A program made the translations under genes and the position numbers. The notes beneath the pieces were generated by a model that saw nothing but the letters and a program-made list of their open reading frames with translations, was not told the DNA's origin and did not search any database. This document shows, one piece after another, positions 31,620 to 44,200 of a DNA stretch of 64,000 nt (position 1 is the first letter of the stretch; every line of letters begins with the position of its first letter). Origin of the DNA: Triangularia verruculosa (lineage: Eukaryota; Ascomycota; Sordariomycetes; Sordariales; Podosporaceae); assembly GCA_033296885.1 (NCBI GenBank), contig MU863879.1:248001-312000 (forward strand). The letters are read 5' to 3'.

Positions 31620-33269
31620 ATGTCCAACTCGACTTACGCCGCACCGACGGCACCGTCGACGAGCCCCGCGGTCCCATCGGCGACTGGTGCAGGAACTGTA
31701 AGACCTCCCAGCGTGCCCTGGACATACCTCCATCAGCTTATCTTATTCTTCTAGACTCGAAATGCTGGAAATGGCCCCTTTCCTCCGACGACCGCCGCCT
31801 CGGGCGGTGTCCCGGATATTACTCCTGACATACCTATCTGCGCCATCCTCCTCGCCTTGTTCATAGTAGGCGCAGCGACAAACATGACCATTTTTCAACG
31901 CAATCGTCGACGGTCGTACAAGTTCTTCTTCTCGGTCTTGCTCTTCGGTTTCTGCATGGCGCGCATCGTGGCGCTGTCCATGAGGATTGTCTGGGCTTCC
32001 AAGCCCAAGGACGTCAACGTTGCGATTGCCTCTCAGATCTTTACTGCGGCTGGTGTTTTGATCTTGTTCATCACCAATCTGGTCTTTGCTCAGAGAATCA
32101 TCAGGGCGTACCACCCGTTCTTTGGTTGGAGCAAGACCATTACCTGGCTGTTCAGATGCCTGTTCGGGAGCGTGATTGCGATCCTCATCATGGTTATCAC
32201 AGTCACCGTGCAGAGCTTCTTCACGCAAGACCCGAAAGTGAGGGGGATCGATCGGGATATCCAGCTGTTCTGCGCCACTTACCTGGCGGTTTTTGCGTTT
32301 TTGCCGATTCCGTTGGTTACCCTGGCGGCTGTGGTGCCGAGGCGGACCAAGATTGACAAGTTTGGGGAGGGACATTTCAGCACCAAGTTTGCGCTTTTGA
32401 CGTTCACGGCGTTGCTGCTCTCGGCTGGCGCCATCTTCCGTGCGGTCATTGCGTATTATACGAGGCCGGTGGCGGATCCGGCGTGGTACCATGGCAAGGC
32501 GCCGTATTATTGCTTCAACTTTGGGGTTGAACTGGTGGTGGTGTATATCTACGCCATTTCTAGATTCGACAAGAGGTTCCACATCCCGGATGGGTCATCG
32601 GCGCCGGGACATTACTCGTGCTCGGACTATGGGCCGAGGCAGTCGGCTGTTGCAGCGGCGGTGGCGGCGGCGGATTTCGAGAAGAGGAGCTCGTATGCGT
32701 ATGGGAAGATGGCGACGAGTGCGGATGAGGGGAGCAATAGTGTGTGGACGGGTTCGAGGTACTCGACGATGAAGAGGGAGAGCCAGAGTGGCAGGTCGCT
32801 GCCGAGCACGGGGAGGCCGAGCATGACGGCGAGACTGAGCGGTAGCAGGGCTGGGCCGCACGGAATTGGGAGCAGCGCGAGGAGTATGAGGAGTGTCAGA
32901 TCACTTTACTCGCCTGCGGCTACGGACGAGAATGCGGCGGGGCTGGCTGAGTTGGATGGGTCGTCGTCGGCAACGAGGGCGGAGGATTTGGCCTGGATGG
33001 CGAGGGCAATGGTAGGCTTTCATTCCCATGAGTTTGGCGTTACTCCTTTGGCCCCTTATGATGAGATGTTGAGGTTGGATCGGCCGCTGCCCTCGCTGCC
33101 TCCCGCCCCTCCGCCGAGGGAGTACCCGCCGTTGCTGCCGGCTCCGGAGGTGCTGGAGCCGGATCAGGGGTACGGGTATGTGCAAGTTGCGGGGGGTGGC
33201 ATGAGGGCGATCAGTGAGGGGAGTGAGGCGGAGGACGACGACGAGGAGCGGTTTCACCATATCTGTTGA
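31620..33269 (+). CDS. Fungal seven-helix membrane protein (DUF3112-like)
   Basis: Exons are 31620-31697 and 31755-33269, giving 530 residues. An N-terminal Ser/Thr/Pro/Ala tail of about 50 residues, probably extracytoplasmic, precedes about seven hydrophobic segments. The clearest are IPICAILLALFIVGAATNMT, KFFFSVLLFGFCMARIVALS, TAAGVLILFITNLVFAQRII, LFGSVIAILIMVITVTVQSF and TYLAVFAFLPIPLVTLAAVV. The pattern NMTIFQRNRRR and IASQIFTAAGVLI resembles proteins often annotated as family C-like GPCRs (DUF3112) in sordariomycetes; the assignment is from memory. The C-terminal 200 residues are Ser/Arg-rich and disordered, with a Pro-rich stretch (PLPSLPPAPPPREYPPLLP) that could bind SH3 domains. No ligand is known. 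Confidence 0.8.
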
Positions 33270-34145
33270 GATTTCTTTTCGAGATGATGAATATGACTTT
33301 GCTGATTCTTTTGCTTTTTGTGTGTTTAGCGCGAGATGTACGGTGAGACTGGAAAGGAGGATCGTGGGTCAAGGAGTAGTCAGGGATAAGGGGTAGATAG
33401 CTGGATTCGCTATACCCTTCCTCTGATCAGGCCTGTTGGAATCATAATTGGTAAGGGCTTTGGGAATCACCAAAGAGGTATGGGATAAGGAGTTTGTAAT
33501 ATTGGGTGTTTTGTATGGCAGTGTATAGTAGGTACCATGGAATTTTTGAGCTGGGAAAGCAAGCTGTGGGATAATCTATGCTACTGTATAGCCACCGTGT
33601 TCTACAATGGTTCTCAAATCTACCTATACCTCTTCAACCCCCACAGACGGTGAGTGTTTGTCACCTACCTAAGGTCATCGCGCAACCGTCTTCAGCCTCA
33701 GATCGGGTATGTGAGGTTCGTATCTTCAGAGTCGTCAACAAGAGGACAGAGGCATATTGATTCAGTTACAATCATCTTCAGAACCATGGCTTTTCATAAA
33801 TGGCATCGCATGTCCTTTGAGGCGTACAAAGACGCTAATGCCACCAAGCCTTTCTTCTGCTATCCTCTTCCTAGGCAATCAATTTCGTCTCTCAACAATG
33901 CCTTGCTCCTCCTCATCACTCAACCAGTATATATACCTCCCCTTTCACTTCTCATTGCCCTTCTCTCATCATCATCATCATCACAAAACCACATCTCCGC
34001 AATCTCACTTACTACTAACCAAACAGCCTTTTCCCCTTTCCACAGTTACCAACCTCAAAAGGTAAGTTAGGTTGTTTACAGTTTACTAACCCAACCCCAA
34101 TCTCACCCCCTCCACAACAACAACAACCACCTTCAAACCACAAAA
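33270..34145. other. 3' region and spacer
   Basis: No gene is supported. A donor-like AAGGTAAGTTAGG at 34060-34072 followed by TTTACTAACCC resembles a 5' leader intron for the small frame at 34146, but no acceptor is found before its ATG. ATCATCATCATCATCAC occurs near 33970. Confidence 0.4.
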
Positions 34146-34421
34146 ATGGTCCGCATCGGCTCCAACACCAGGATCTCCAATACCAACCCAACTACCAAAA
34201 CCTACCGTCCTTTCCGGTCCTCTGCCACTCAAGCTGTCAAGTATAAGTTCCAAAACGTCACTTCTACTGACGCCGAGGGGTTTAAGACTACGGAGAGGGT
34301 TAGGTATGTTTCGGATGATGGGGGGAGGAGTTGGGTGGAGGAGGGGGAGTGGGAGATGAGGGCACCGAGGTGGGAGTTGGTGGTTTATGGTGGGGGGAGG
34401 GGGGAGGAGAGGGTTTGGTAG
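34146..34421 (+). CDS. Possible small hypothetical protein
   Basis: This frame of 91 codons starts in a strong context (CACAAAAATGG). It reads MVRIGSNTRISNT, then SATQAVKYKFQNVTSTDAEG, GFKTTERVRYVSDDGGRSWV and a Trp/Glu/Gly-rich end. Polarity and aromatic spacing suggest a small soluble beta-rich protein, but the last 30 codons come from a G-rich run and may be chance. No family is recognised. The sequence upstream looks like a leader with a possible intron donor. It could be a recent orphan gene or noise. Confidence 0.35.
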   Translation: MVRIGSNTRISNTNPTTKTYRPFRSSATQAVKYKFQNVTSTDAEGFKTTERVRYVSDDGGRSWVEEGEWEMRAPRWELVVYGGGRGEERVW

Positions 34422-37400
34422 GTATCTAAGATGTCTGGCTGACTAGAGAGATTGTGGTGGTGATCGATTGGTTTTTTTTAAGATGTAATAAATATATGGG
34501 TTTGTTTTACTTTTTGGGTTCCTGGATATGATAAGTGATAGTGATGCCGGAAATGCCTGATGGGTGTTTAGGTGTGTTTGAGTGAAATGGAATGTGATTA
34601 TTTAGTTTAAGGTGAGGGTGAAGAGAAGAATAAAGCAGGGTGTTATGTGGGGATGAAAAGACACGCAGATATTCCTTTGCGGGGTACTGAATTTATGTAA
34701 AGGACTTTTGCTCGTGTTTCAAGGCTTGTTTGACTATCTTTTGAAGCCTATGGTTATGGTAGAAGGCTTGTTGACTATCTTTCAAGGCCGATGGTTATGT
34801 TTGAAGGCTTGTTTGGCTATATTTGGAAGCCTATCAGTCATCTTTTGTTCCGTATCGAGCATCTTTAAACACTTGTTAATTATCTTTCTAATTCTCAACT
34901 TGTAGTGCCAGTAATGTGTTATCCACAATATGTCTGCGTACCCTGACAGCGGGCCAGTGGTAAAATCAGGAACAGGGCTATTTTTGGCAAAAGATGAAGC
35001 TGTTATGCCATGGTAATGGCTATCCCGTCTGTGTGTTGCCGTGTATCTTCCCCGGATCTACACTGTTTTTGCCATCGGTTAGATCTGGCTGAGTGTGGCA
35101 AGCAGCCTGTTTCGGCAGGCAGATCGAGAATCACGACAACAACCACCACCGGGTATTCAGACTCTCTTCTAGGAGTGTGTTGATGCATCACCTGATCTAC
35201 TGTTCACCGACATTCAGCATGAAGATGGGGCTTAAAACAACTACCGGCGCTAACCAGGGATCCCAGACAAGGGTTGATGGTTGCGGCATTTGAACATCGT
35301 TTATCTCACGACCGTCCCTCCGGTGTGTCAGTATGCAGGGGAGCTGAGAAGAACTGGCCGCTCAGTATGTGCCAAGTGGTGTATCTGTTGGGTCGAGGTC
35401 TCCGCTTGGGCAGGCAAGAAGGTACATTGAATATGGTTCAAGGGAAACGAGGTGATAAACGACACATTCGCTTGTTCGCTGGACGGCATGCTTGTTATGC
35501 GTTGAGAAACTGTCCTGTTTGGGTTGGGTTACGTTGAACCATCTGGATCTCGCTTCGCTCCATTTGGATGCTGGGTGTATAAAAAAAAGTGGCGGCGTTT
35601 TGCAAGTGAGTGCATGAATGATCTGTTCCATGACCCATGCTTCGAAAGTGATCGGGGTCCTGGAAATCATTACACTAAGCTCGTGACCGGCGTGTCCGAC
35701 TGATATTACTGTGGAGGAATAGTTCTAGGCGATAGTATGGGTATTTTCTGATTGTCGAAAACGATAGGTTTGCTAAAAGAGCAAAAAAAGAACCACGCCG
35801 TGTTCAGACTAGTATGGAATGCGGGATGAAACCTACGGTGGAAGGAAGATGGAACGCGGCAGACAAGTTTTGGTACACTACACTTCGGTACCTGCCATGG
35901 CATTCATTGGACAGATCGCAGGTGGTTGTCGCATCATGGCAAGAAGGTCTGAGCGATATGATGCTGAACGAAGAATAACGATTCCAGCAGTCGGGATAGA
36001 AACGAGAAGTAAATAGTTGGTTAGCTTACCCCTCCCCCTCCCATACCGAAGTCGAGCAACATCTGGTTACGCTCAGTTACGCAGAGGTTCCGAGCCGCGT
36101 GGTGTCGTCCGGCGGCTGTCCTGGTTCCAAGAATAGGCGGCAAGAGACACATTCCGACGCACCGCGCTCCGTCGCCCAGTCAGTTTTCGCGCCTGGGTGG
36201 TTAGGGCGCTTATTTAGATTGTTCGTGCAGTCGGGTCTTGAAGATTCCTGGCTGAACTGGCGGCATCCCGCACTTGCAGACTCTAAGAGCTCATAACGCT
36301 CAGAATATGGCACGGCAGAGGAATGTAGGGAAGGCGGCATAAGAATAAATCTCATTGATGAGAGCTGAAGCTGTTGAAGTCGGCGATACAACAGACAGCC
36401 GTCGGATTGATATCGTGGGGGCGTCCACAAAACCTGTCTCAGCAACTCCCGGCAACCAATGAGGAGGTGACTGACTCTGAAACCATGTGCCTGCCCCACT
36501 ATTATTTCGTGCTGCCCGGTCGCAGGTCCGGGGCCCCACATCGAAAAGTCTCCCAACCCATCATCCCGTCAAGCTCATCCTCGATAGTGAGGGGCAGCGT
36601 TAATTGATTGCAGTTGTACTGCAAGGCATTCCCTGAGAGGCCTTTGAAGCTTCTTCCATGTCCGCTCTCGATGGAATCCTTTGACGAGTCCAGCTTTATG
36701 GTGCTGCGCATTGAGTCGATCACAGACAAGCGCCTTAATGCCATGGCGGGCAAGAAACAACCTTTCGGACAATTTTCTTCTTGCAGCCTCGTGCTCAGCC
36801 ACTATCTGTGCGCAAACACGTCTTCCGTCTTCAGCAGAGCGGAAAGCTGAAGACCGGCGGGCACTGTCAAACTGATAGAGCCTAGCTCGGAGCTCTGGCC
36901 AACACATGGCAAATACAACAAACTGAAATTCAGATGACAGGAGCTCTCTGCTGTACACCGCTGCGATCAAAGTCTCTCAGATGTCAAAGTTGTTGATTCA
37001 AGGCGCCCTGTAAAAAGACTTGAAGCACTCCATCCTCAAAAAGGACAGGGTTTGGCTGCAAAAACCCCTGCATACAGGCAGCCCTAAGCCTGATGGGGCA
37101 AGCGGTACACAGATACCTATCAGGTACCTTAATCTCAAGCGAAATTGGGGGTGGGTCTCTGACCAATCCACAGGCTTCCTCGCTGACTTCCAAATCCACC
37201 TTCAATTCTCCGTCTCTTCTCTCATCGTTCTCTTTCCTTTTGTTCTCTTGGGGCGTGCCACTTTGTAACTTGTGACCTCCACGGGTCTTCACACCCTCAG
37301 AAATAGACTTTTGTTTCGTTCCCTCGTTTGTGTGCCACTCTTTTCCTGCCCGTCCGCCCCATCTCGGCCTCTGCGCTGCTCCTGCACCCACGGACTGGAT

Positions 37401-37947
37401 CTCTTGGGCCTTCTGTTCCTGCAAACCTGCAGCGATCATCGCGTCAGTCGGCTGTCCAACCACCACCATCTCGACCGCCATCCCTTCCCGCTTCCTGCCA
37501 ATTGTCTCTTGACCTTGGCCGACAAGAGTGACCCGCTAGTCGTTGCCGCTCGCTCGCTCGCATATATGCGGGGACTAGGCCCAGCTGCCTTCCACAACAA
37601 AAACAACTCGTCCAGCCGCCTGTCTATCGCCAACCCTCCCTTGGGGTTTTCGCTGTCAACGAGCACGACGCCACGGGTAATTTTTGGTTAGGGACTTAAT
37701 ACGCGCAATATCACTCCATTGAGCAACAATTTAGGCCGGCAATACGCCCACGCCAAACAAGGTTCGCCGTTCCCGACCCGCTGGGACCACACACGCCCGA
37801 AGACTATGAGCCATGATAGCTTCCAAAGGCCCTCATGACATCTTCGCAACGGTGACACCACAGCCCGGACACTGCCGTAATCACACCAGAGACGCGTCCA
37901 CCGAGAAGCCAAGCGGGCACTACGGAGACGGAGAGGAGGAGATCACA
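34422..37947. other. 3.5-kb sparse region upstream of the SH3 membrane protein gene
   Basis: Apart from a degenerate repeat array (34722-34915), I see no supported gene. Minus-strand frames at 36077-36556 (159 codons), 36575-36970 (131) and 36984-37481 (165) abut, but they show no domain, no consistent splicing and overlap plus-strand frames of similar size. From about 37200 the sequence is CT-rich, consistent with a long leader. ATG codons in frame with the next gene occur at 37813 and 37948. Confidence 0.4.
34722..34915 (+). repeat. Degenerate 21-bp repeat array, locus 2
   Basis: Five to seven diverged copies of the unit in the same orientation as at 5.7 kb (TTGACTATCTTTCAAGGCC, TTGGCTATATTTGGAAGCC, AATTATCTTTC). 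At 34918-34932 TTATCCACAATATGT resembles the edge motif found beside other arrays. Decay is stronger than at 5.7-7.0 kb. Confidence 0.6.
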
Positions 37948-39936
37948 ATGAGCGGACAACCAGCGCGGAGGAGGCGTGGGCAATCGCTACCAAGCACCAA
38001 GACTGTGCTTCTTTCTTTATTATCAACATCACCAACTGCCATGGCCGCCTGCATTTCATTGCAAGGCTCCAAGGCCTGTCCGGCCTGGCAGTCCGCTTCC
38101 GTGACGACTTCGAACAACCGTCTGAACGGGATCTTGTAAGTCGCTTGTCCCACGTGGATATCAGACACCCATCCCAGTGGGTCTCACATGGGATGTAGGC
38201 TAACATGCCGTCCGCAGTCGCTTCTTATCATTCGTTTCTAGCACCGAAACTTTTGATCAACGTTTATTGACTTTTGTACAATCGGACTATGTCCAAGAAA
38301 AGTGAGTTCAGATGTTGTGATGCAGCAGAAGTCCCACTCCTAACTGTTCCCAGATACCAAACACTGCTCGGTTGTGGGGATTTTGACCTCACCAACACCA
38401 CCGAGCTTTACGCGCGCTTCACAACTACTGTAATATGTAATACTATCGTCCAGGAATCGATAGCAGACTGCAGCATTGCGCCCGAAAATTCACGGCCCGT
38501 GTGTGCGGAAACATGCGTATGGATGCCCCGTGTCCCTTTTTCACGTTTCACCGTAGATCTTTCGAGTATACTGACACCATGGTTAGTCGCAATTTGCAGA
38601 GTCTGAGACGTACGTTGTCAGTGATAGCACACTTTGCCCTAATCCAGGAAGAAACGCCAAGGATCAGATCAGGGCCGACTTCACGGATTGTTCGTCACCC
38701 GATAACGCGCTTTCCGGACAGTCCTGCATCCAAGGCATCGCCAACGAGCCTGAGAACTGCGGGTATGGTAGCAGCACGATTGGCCTATGTTGGTACTGCG
38801 CTAAGGGCGGGATCAACTCGACTGATAGTTGCTGCTACAACTCGGATGCAGAGTCGAGGTGTGCTGGTGTTGTTCTGCCGTCGATTACACCCACCTTTGT
38901 TCTTCCCACCAGCACCGCACTACCACCGCCCACGAACGATCAAAACGTTAATGAGAAAAGCGAGTTAGGAGGCGGAGCGATTGCTGGAATCGTGGTTGGG
39001 TCGATTGGTGGTGCTGCCTTGTTGGCGCTGGGCATATTTATCTGCTGGCGGCGACGTAGGCAAAGGACCGGAAGCCAGAGCGGAAGCGTCTTCAACCAGC
39101 CATCTCCCGCTAGGAAAGGGCCGGCAGTTGTCCAAGTGGCCCAGCCGGGGACGCCAGGGCAGCCAGGAGTGCCGGCAGGCTTTGAAGTGCTGCCGGGTGG
39201 CAGAATAGCCCGGATGTCGGCGCTTGAGGGACATTCAGGTGACGCACCATCGCATCATGCTAGCAGGGATATTATGACCGCCACAACTGCCGGCTATAGC
39301 AGGAGAAGCGACAGAAGGAGAGGCGATGATCACTCCTCTTCGGACGGGTTTGGATCCAGCCCAGAATCGGACCGTGGCACAGGTATCGGGGTTCTGAGAC
39401 CACCGCCCACTGCTTTTATTAGGAGAAACGGTTCGCTCTCTAGCAGCTCGGTGCTGAATAGTGACGAGCCGCACTCCCCAACTAGTGGTGGGATGTCGTC
39501 TCCTCAGGGCTTGGCCAGCCAGCAGTCGGAGCAGTTGCCATTCTTCAGGGACTACTATTCGCAAGACGAGATTCACCCCGGCGACAGAGTGGCAGTCCTG
39601 TGGGCATATCAACCGCGTGCCCCTGACGAGCACACGCTGGATCGCGGGCACATGCTCAAGGTTGTAGGCATCTGGGACGACGGGTGGGCGACAGGTATCT
39701 TGCTGGATGAAAGGGCGGAGGAGTGGGAGGCTCGCAGGAATGCGCAGCGAGACAGCGGGGTTTCAAACACATCAGGCAGGGTGGCATCGGCTTCTCCACC
39801 AGCGAACGGTGAGATCAAGGCGTTCCCCCTCGTTTGTGTCTGCCTGCCAGAGCATTGGAGACGGACGATCGAGGGCGACGGGTCTACAGAGACGGGATCA
39901 AGCAGCCACCCACTGACGACGACAACGGGGTCTTAA
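37948..39936 (+). CDS. Secreted/transmembrane protein with cytoplasmic SH3 domain
   Basis: Exons are 37948-38135, 38218-38301, 38354-38516 and 38602-39936, giving 589 residues. From Met 1 the order is a basic segment, a signal-like hydrophobic run (TKTVLLSLLSTSPTAMAA, about 18-35) and a Cys-rich outer domain with about 16 Cys (TLCPNPGRNAKDQ, NCGYGSSTIGLCWYCAKGG, STDSCCYNSDAESRC). A membrane helix follows at about 271-293 (IAGIVVGSIGGAALLALGIF) with an RRRR stop-transfer. A Ser/Pro/Gly-rich cytoplasmic tail ends in an SH3-like domain at about 468-560 (DRVAVLWAYQPRAPDEHTLD, then VVGIWDDGWATG). This layout recalls fungal surface sensors linked to polarity or wall stress; no orthologue is named. 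Start 37813 is also possible. The exon-4 acceptor (GCAGAG) was chosen for frame. Confidence 0.82.
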
Positions 39937-41236
39937 TTAGTAGCTTGCGATTATGATCCCAGCACTCGATCTAAGTTCTGAATAATGTTTCGATGAGAGT
40001 CCCTTTAGTGTTTGGCATTGGCCACGGAGTTCGGTTACGACATGGTTATCATTCCCTTCTCGGCCTGAGCAGGTCATAATCCCCGACTCGCCGCCCTTTG
40101 TACATATTGCACCAAAACGTGTTAGGTTCTGGTATATACCCGTGTTGACAGTGGTGTTTGCGGTGGGCTGTTGGGGTGATTGGACGAGTGTTTGGTTCTG
40201 TAATGATGTTCAGGAGAGTATCTTCATGATGGCCGGTTAGAGTTCCTTGTGCTTTTCTTATCACATAGCATTAAGATATTCTGCCGGTACTTATTTAAAT
40301 ACAAAACGTTTTTTAGAGTCATCAATCGTGCCCTATACGCTTGACTGCTGCGCCTGCTTCGTCAATGAGCTTTAAACATGTAGATGATGTTGAAACTGGT
40401 CCGGTCTCTAAACACGACATTCTCCAGAACTATTCCCATCATCACCTGGACACAGGAACTGATGCTGCAACGCAGCTACGCAGTATCCTAAGAGATGGTC
40501 GGCAGGGTTTAAATCTTGGTTAAACCACCTTTAACGATTGTAAATACGTTTAAAAAGATAGTGTAAAGGCGTCTTAAGATGGTAAATAGGCCTTAGAAGT
40601 TGTTAAACCGACGTTCAAAGTTGGGAGGCCTTGAATAGATAACATCACACCTTTCGAGAGAGCTGATAGGCCTTTTCACTATATAGCTAAGGTGTAACGC
40701 TCGCCTCAATTATGTGTTACAATATCCTAGGTATGACAATATTTAAGAGAAATCCTCCTTCTCTTCGAAGCTTCTAACATTCTGTGGAGTTTCAGGAGGG
40801 TCTAGAGGGAGTCTTGGTCGGGGTCACTTATATGCATCAAACGGGTGTGGGGTTCGCGGGGTGACAGGCGGGGATGTAGGGTGGGTCTTGCTTCCAAGGT
40901 CCACAGTGACTTCATTTGAGCAGGAAAGCTTGTCGTTATCTTATCGGCAGGCACCGATTGGCCCACTGTGTACGTACTGTAGGCTTCAACACCGACTGAC
41001 CAAAAGCACCTTGTGCTCTATAAAGCCAGCAACAGTTCCATCCCTTACTACCTGCCGACTACACCCAGTCACGCGTATACACTCGAACCACGCACTGTTG
41101 CCAGACACCTTCGCAACCACGAGCGCCGCGAACCGCCCGTCCTGCAGGTCGTGTCCAAAATGCGCCGAGCTCTCTCGACCTTGAGACCTAGGTAGCCAGT
41201 CACTTTGGGCGTCTCAACGCTCGACTCCTCGCAGCT
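39937..41236. other. Spacer with degenerate repeats and vps15 promoter
   Basis: No gene is supported. Besides the repeat array at 40515-40680, the stretch has CTATATAGC near 40680 and mixed sequence. The last 250 bases before 41237 (CACC- and CGCAACC-rich) look like a promoter and leader. Confidence 0.4.
40515..40680 (-). repeat. Degenerate 21-bp repeat array, locus 3
   Basis: Diverged copies in the opposite orientation to the 5.7-kb arrays: AAAGATAGTGTAAAGGCGTC, AAGATGGTAAATAGGCCTTA, GTTCAAAGTTGGGAGGCCTT. Spacing near 20-22 bases is kept. The assignment rests on the AATAGGCCTT core and spacing; the edge motif is not clear here. Confidence 0.5.
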
Positions 41237-44200
41237 ATGGGTCAGGGTTTCTCTCTCGCGGCACCCCCAGCGGGGGCTGCTGGGATAGACGTCCCTGAGC
41301 TTGCCGACTTGGTCTACGAGAAAAGCATTGGTACCGCCCGTTTCATGAAGAGCATCCGCGCAAGACATCACGATGGTGTTGTGTTAGTGAAAGTACTCAT
41401 CAAGCCCTATCCCATGTCCCTGGACAAATACAAAGAACAAGTCCTCCGTGTGTGCCCTCTCCCTCCGAACCCCACCGTTCTATCGCTGACTTCTTGTCTG
41501 TAGGGATAAAGAAAGCGCTGCTCGATGTACCAAACGCCCTCCCATACCAACGAGCTATCGAGACCGAGACGAACGGATATTTGATTCGGCAGTTCTTCTA
41601 CAATTCTCTATATGACCGTCTGAGCACGAGGCCGTTCCTGGAAGACATTGAAAAGAGATGGCTGGCTTTCCAGCTGCTTTGCGCTGTTCGCGATTGCCAT
41701 GACAAGGACATTTATCACGGCGATATTAAGACGGAAAATACGCTGGTGACTTCCTGGAACTGGCTGTATCTCTCCGATTTCTCGTCTTCCTTTAAACCAG
41801 TTATGCTGCCCGAGGACAACCCCGCCGATTTCTCCTATTTTTTCGATACCTCCGGCCGAAGAACATGCTACCTTGCGCCCGAGCGCTTCGTGCCTTCAGG
41901 GGAGGAGCTAGACCCAAATGCAAAGATAACATGGGCAATGGACGTCTTTAGCGTGGGTTGTGTCATTGCGGAGCTCTTTCTCGAGGCGCCTATCTTCAGT
42001 TTGAGTCAGCTCTACAAATACCGAAAGGGGGAGTACGACCCCGGGATATCTCACCTGAGCCGCATACCCGATAAGGACTTGAGGGAGATGGTGGCTCACA
42101 TGATTCAACTGGATCCGCAAAAGAGATACTCGGCTGAGCAGTACCTTGACTTCTGGAAGGGCAAGGTATTTCCCACATACTTTTACAATTTCCTACACCA
42201 GTACATGGAGGTGATTACGGATCCCTCCCCTGGGCACTCTTCTGATCCTGCCAAAAATGTCGGCCAAGCTGACGAGAGGATCGAGCGTGTATGGTCGGAT
42301 TTCGACAAAATCTCATATTTTCTCGGACATCAAAATAATGACACGCACGACGAGGAGCGGTCAGTGGCCCCCAGGTTGGGACTGGGGCACTTCCCTGTCC
42401 GTCTCAACATACCTAATCATGAACACTTTGTCGCGAGCGATAAGCAGCCGCTGACAGACGACGGCACACTCATATTCCTGACATTGATTGTGTCCTCCCT
42501 CCGCAATACAGCACGCGCAAACTCGAAAGTCAAGGCTTGCGATATACTGCTCGCTTTCTCGGAGCGGTTGACCGACGAGGCAAAACTAGATCGTGTCTTG
42601 CCATATCTGGTGGCATTGCTCAATGACAAGTCTGAGATCGTGGTTATTGCTGCAATTAGAACGATCACACAGCTGCTCGATATGGTGAGGGTTATCACGC
42701 CCGTGAATGCGCAGATATTCCTCGAGTACATCATGCCCAGGATGCAGGTCGTCTTGCTTGGAACACAGCGCTCAACGAGCCCTGCTGTCCGCGCAACGTA
42801 TGCTTCGGCCCTGGGCAAACTAGCGAAGATTGCGGACCGCTTTCTTGTCATGGCTGTCACCCTTCGCGGAGACGGTTCTACGACGATCACAGACCCTGAA
42901 GTTGAGCCGGGGACAGAGCCAGATGCGGCATTCGATGGGCTGTATGACAATGCTCGCAGAGAGCTGGCGAGCCTCTTCGAAACACACACCAAGGCGCTGA
43001 TCGAAGATTCAAACCCCTACGTGCGACGGGCGTTCCTTACTTCGGTGCCGGAACTGTGTATCTTCTTTGGCGTCGCGCAGGCCAACGACATCATTCTCGC
43101 TCACTTGAACACGTATCTGAATGATCGGGATTGGATGCTGAAATGTGCCTTCTTCGATGCCATCGTGGGCATCGCAGCTTTCCTCGGTAGTGCCACTTTG
43201 GAAAGGTTCATTCTGCCTCTTATGGTGCAGGCAGTCGCTGATCCAGAAGAATACGTTGTCCAGGGAGCACTGCGGTCCCTCGCAGAACTGGGCGGCCTGG
43301 GGCTTCTTAGCAAGTACGCCTATACTGATCTTATCAGTGATGTTGCGCGGTTCACAGTACATCCAAATATTTGGATTCGCGAGGCCGCTGTCGAGTTCAT
43401 TGCTTCTGGCAATAAGTTCTTGAGCCTGGCGTATCTCAGAGTTCAAGTGTTGCCGAAACTGGCACCTTATCTCAAACCAGATCGCTCGCCGGAATTTTCA
43501 GAGCTTGATATTCTGGAATCACTTCAGAAGCCGCTGTCACGGTCAGTCTTTGACCATGCTTTGATGTGGGCTTCTAAGACTGAGAAGGGCGACTTCTGGA
43601 CGTTTAGGAAGGGTCGCGACAGTGTGCTGGGACCAGGCCAGATCTTTGAGCAGGCATCGAAGAATAAGGAAGATGATGTGTGGCTGAGAAAGTTGCGGAA
43701 CTTGGGTCTGTCCCACGAAGACGAGCCCAAGCTGTTGGCACTGAGGGAATTTATCTGGCGGCTCAGTCAGATGAAGACAAGAGAGTCTACAAGCCAAGAG
43801 ACCGCCTTGAACCCGGGAGTCATCAACGGCATCATTCCTCTTCGGTCGCTTGGCATCACTCCCCAGACTATCTTGTTTGATGAAGAGCCTATCCGTTATC
43901 CAACACAATCTCTTCAACCAGAGCCAGGAACGCCAAGGACGATCGAGGACGCTCTTCTTGACGCATCCATGTCGATCGATGACCCTGTTAGCAAGAAGCG
44001 GCGCGCTGCCTTGAACAACCACCGGTCTCGGTTCAATAGCAGAGACAACATGTCACCCGCATCTGTGGACAGCAGACGCCCCTTTGATGACGAAGGGACG
44101 ATATCACCAACCACATCAAGACCGGGAGTTGGAGCCTCGAGGGACACATCAGTCAGGACATCTGTTGCCCAAGGCAAGAACTCGTTGTCCATCATGGACG

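Noticed and set aside
31743..32582. 279-codon minus-strand frame inside the seven-helix protein gene
   Set aside because: Antisense shadow; Arg/Glu/Gln-rich with no motif, while the sense strand encodes clear membrane helices.
36077..37481. Three abutting minus-strand frames of 131-165 codons
   Set aside because: No family resemblance, no GT/AG joints that link them, and equally long frames on the plus strand.
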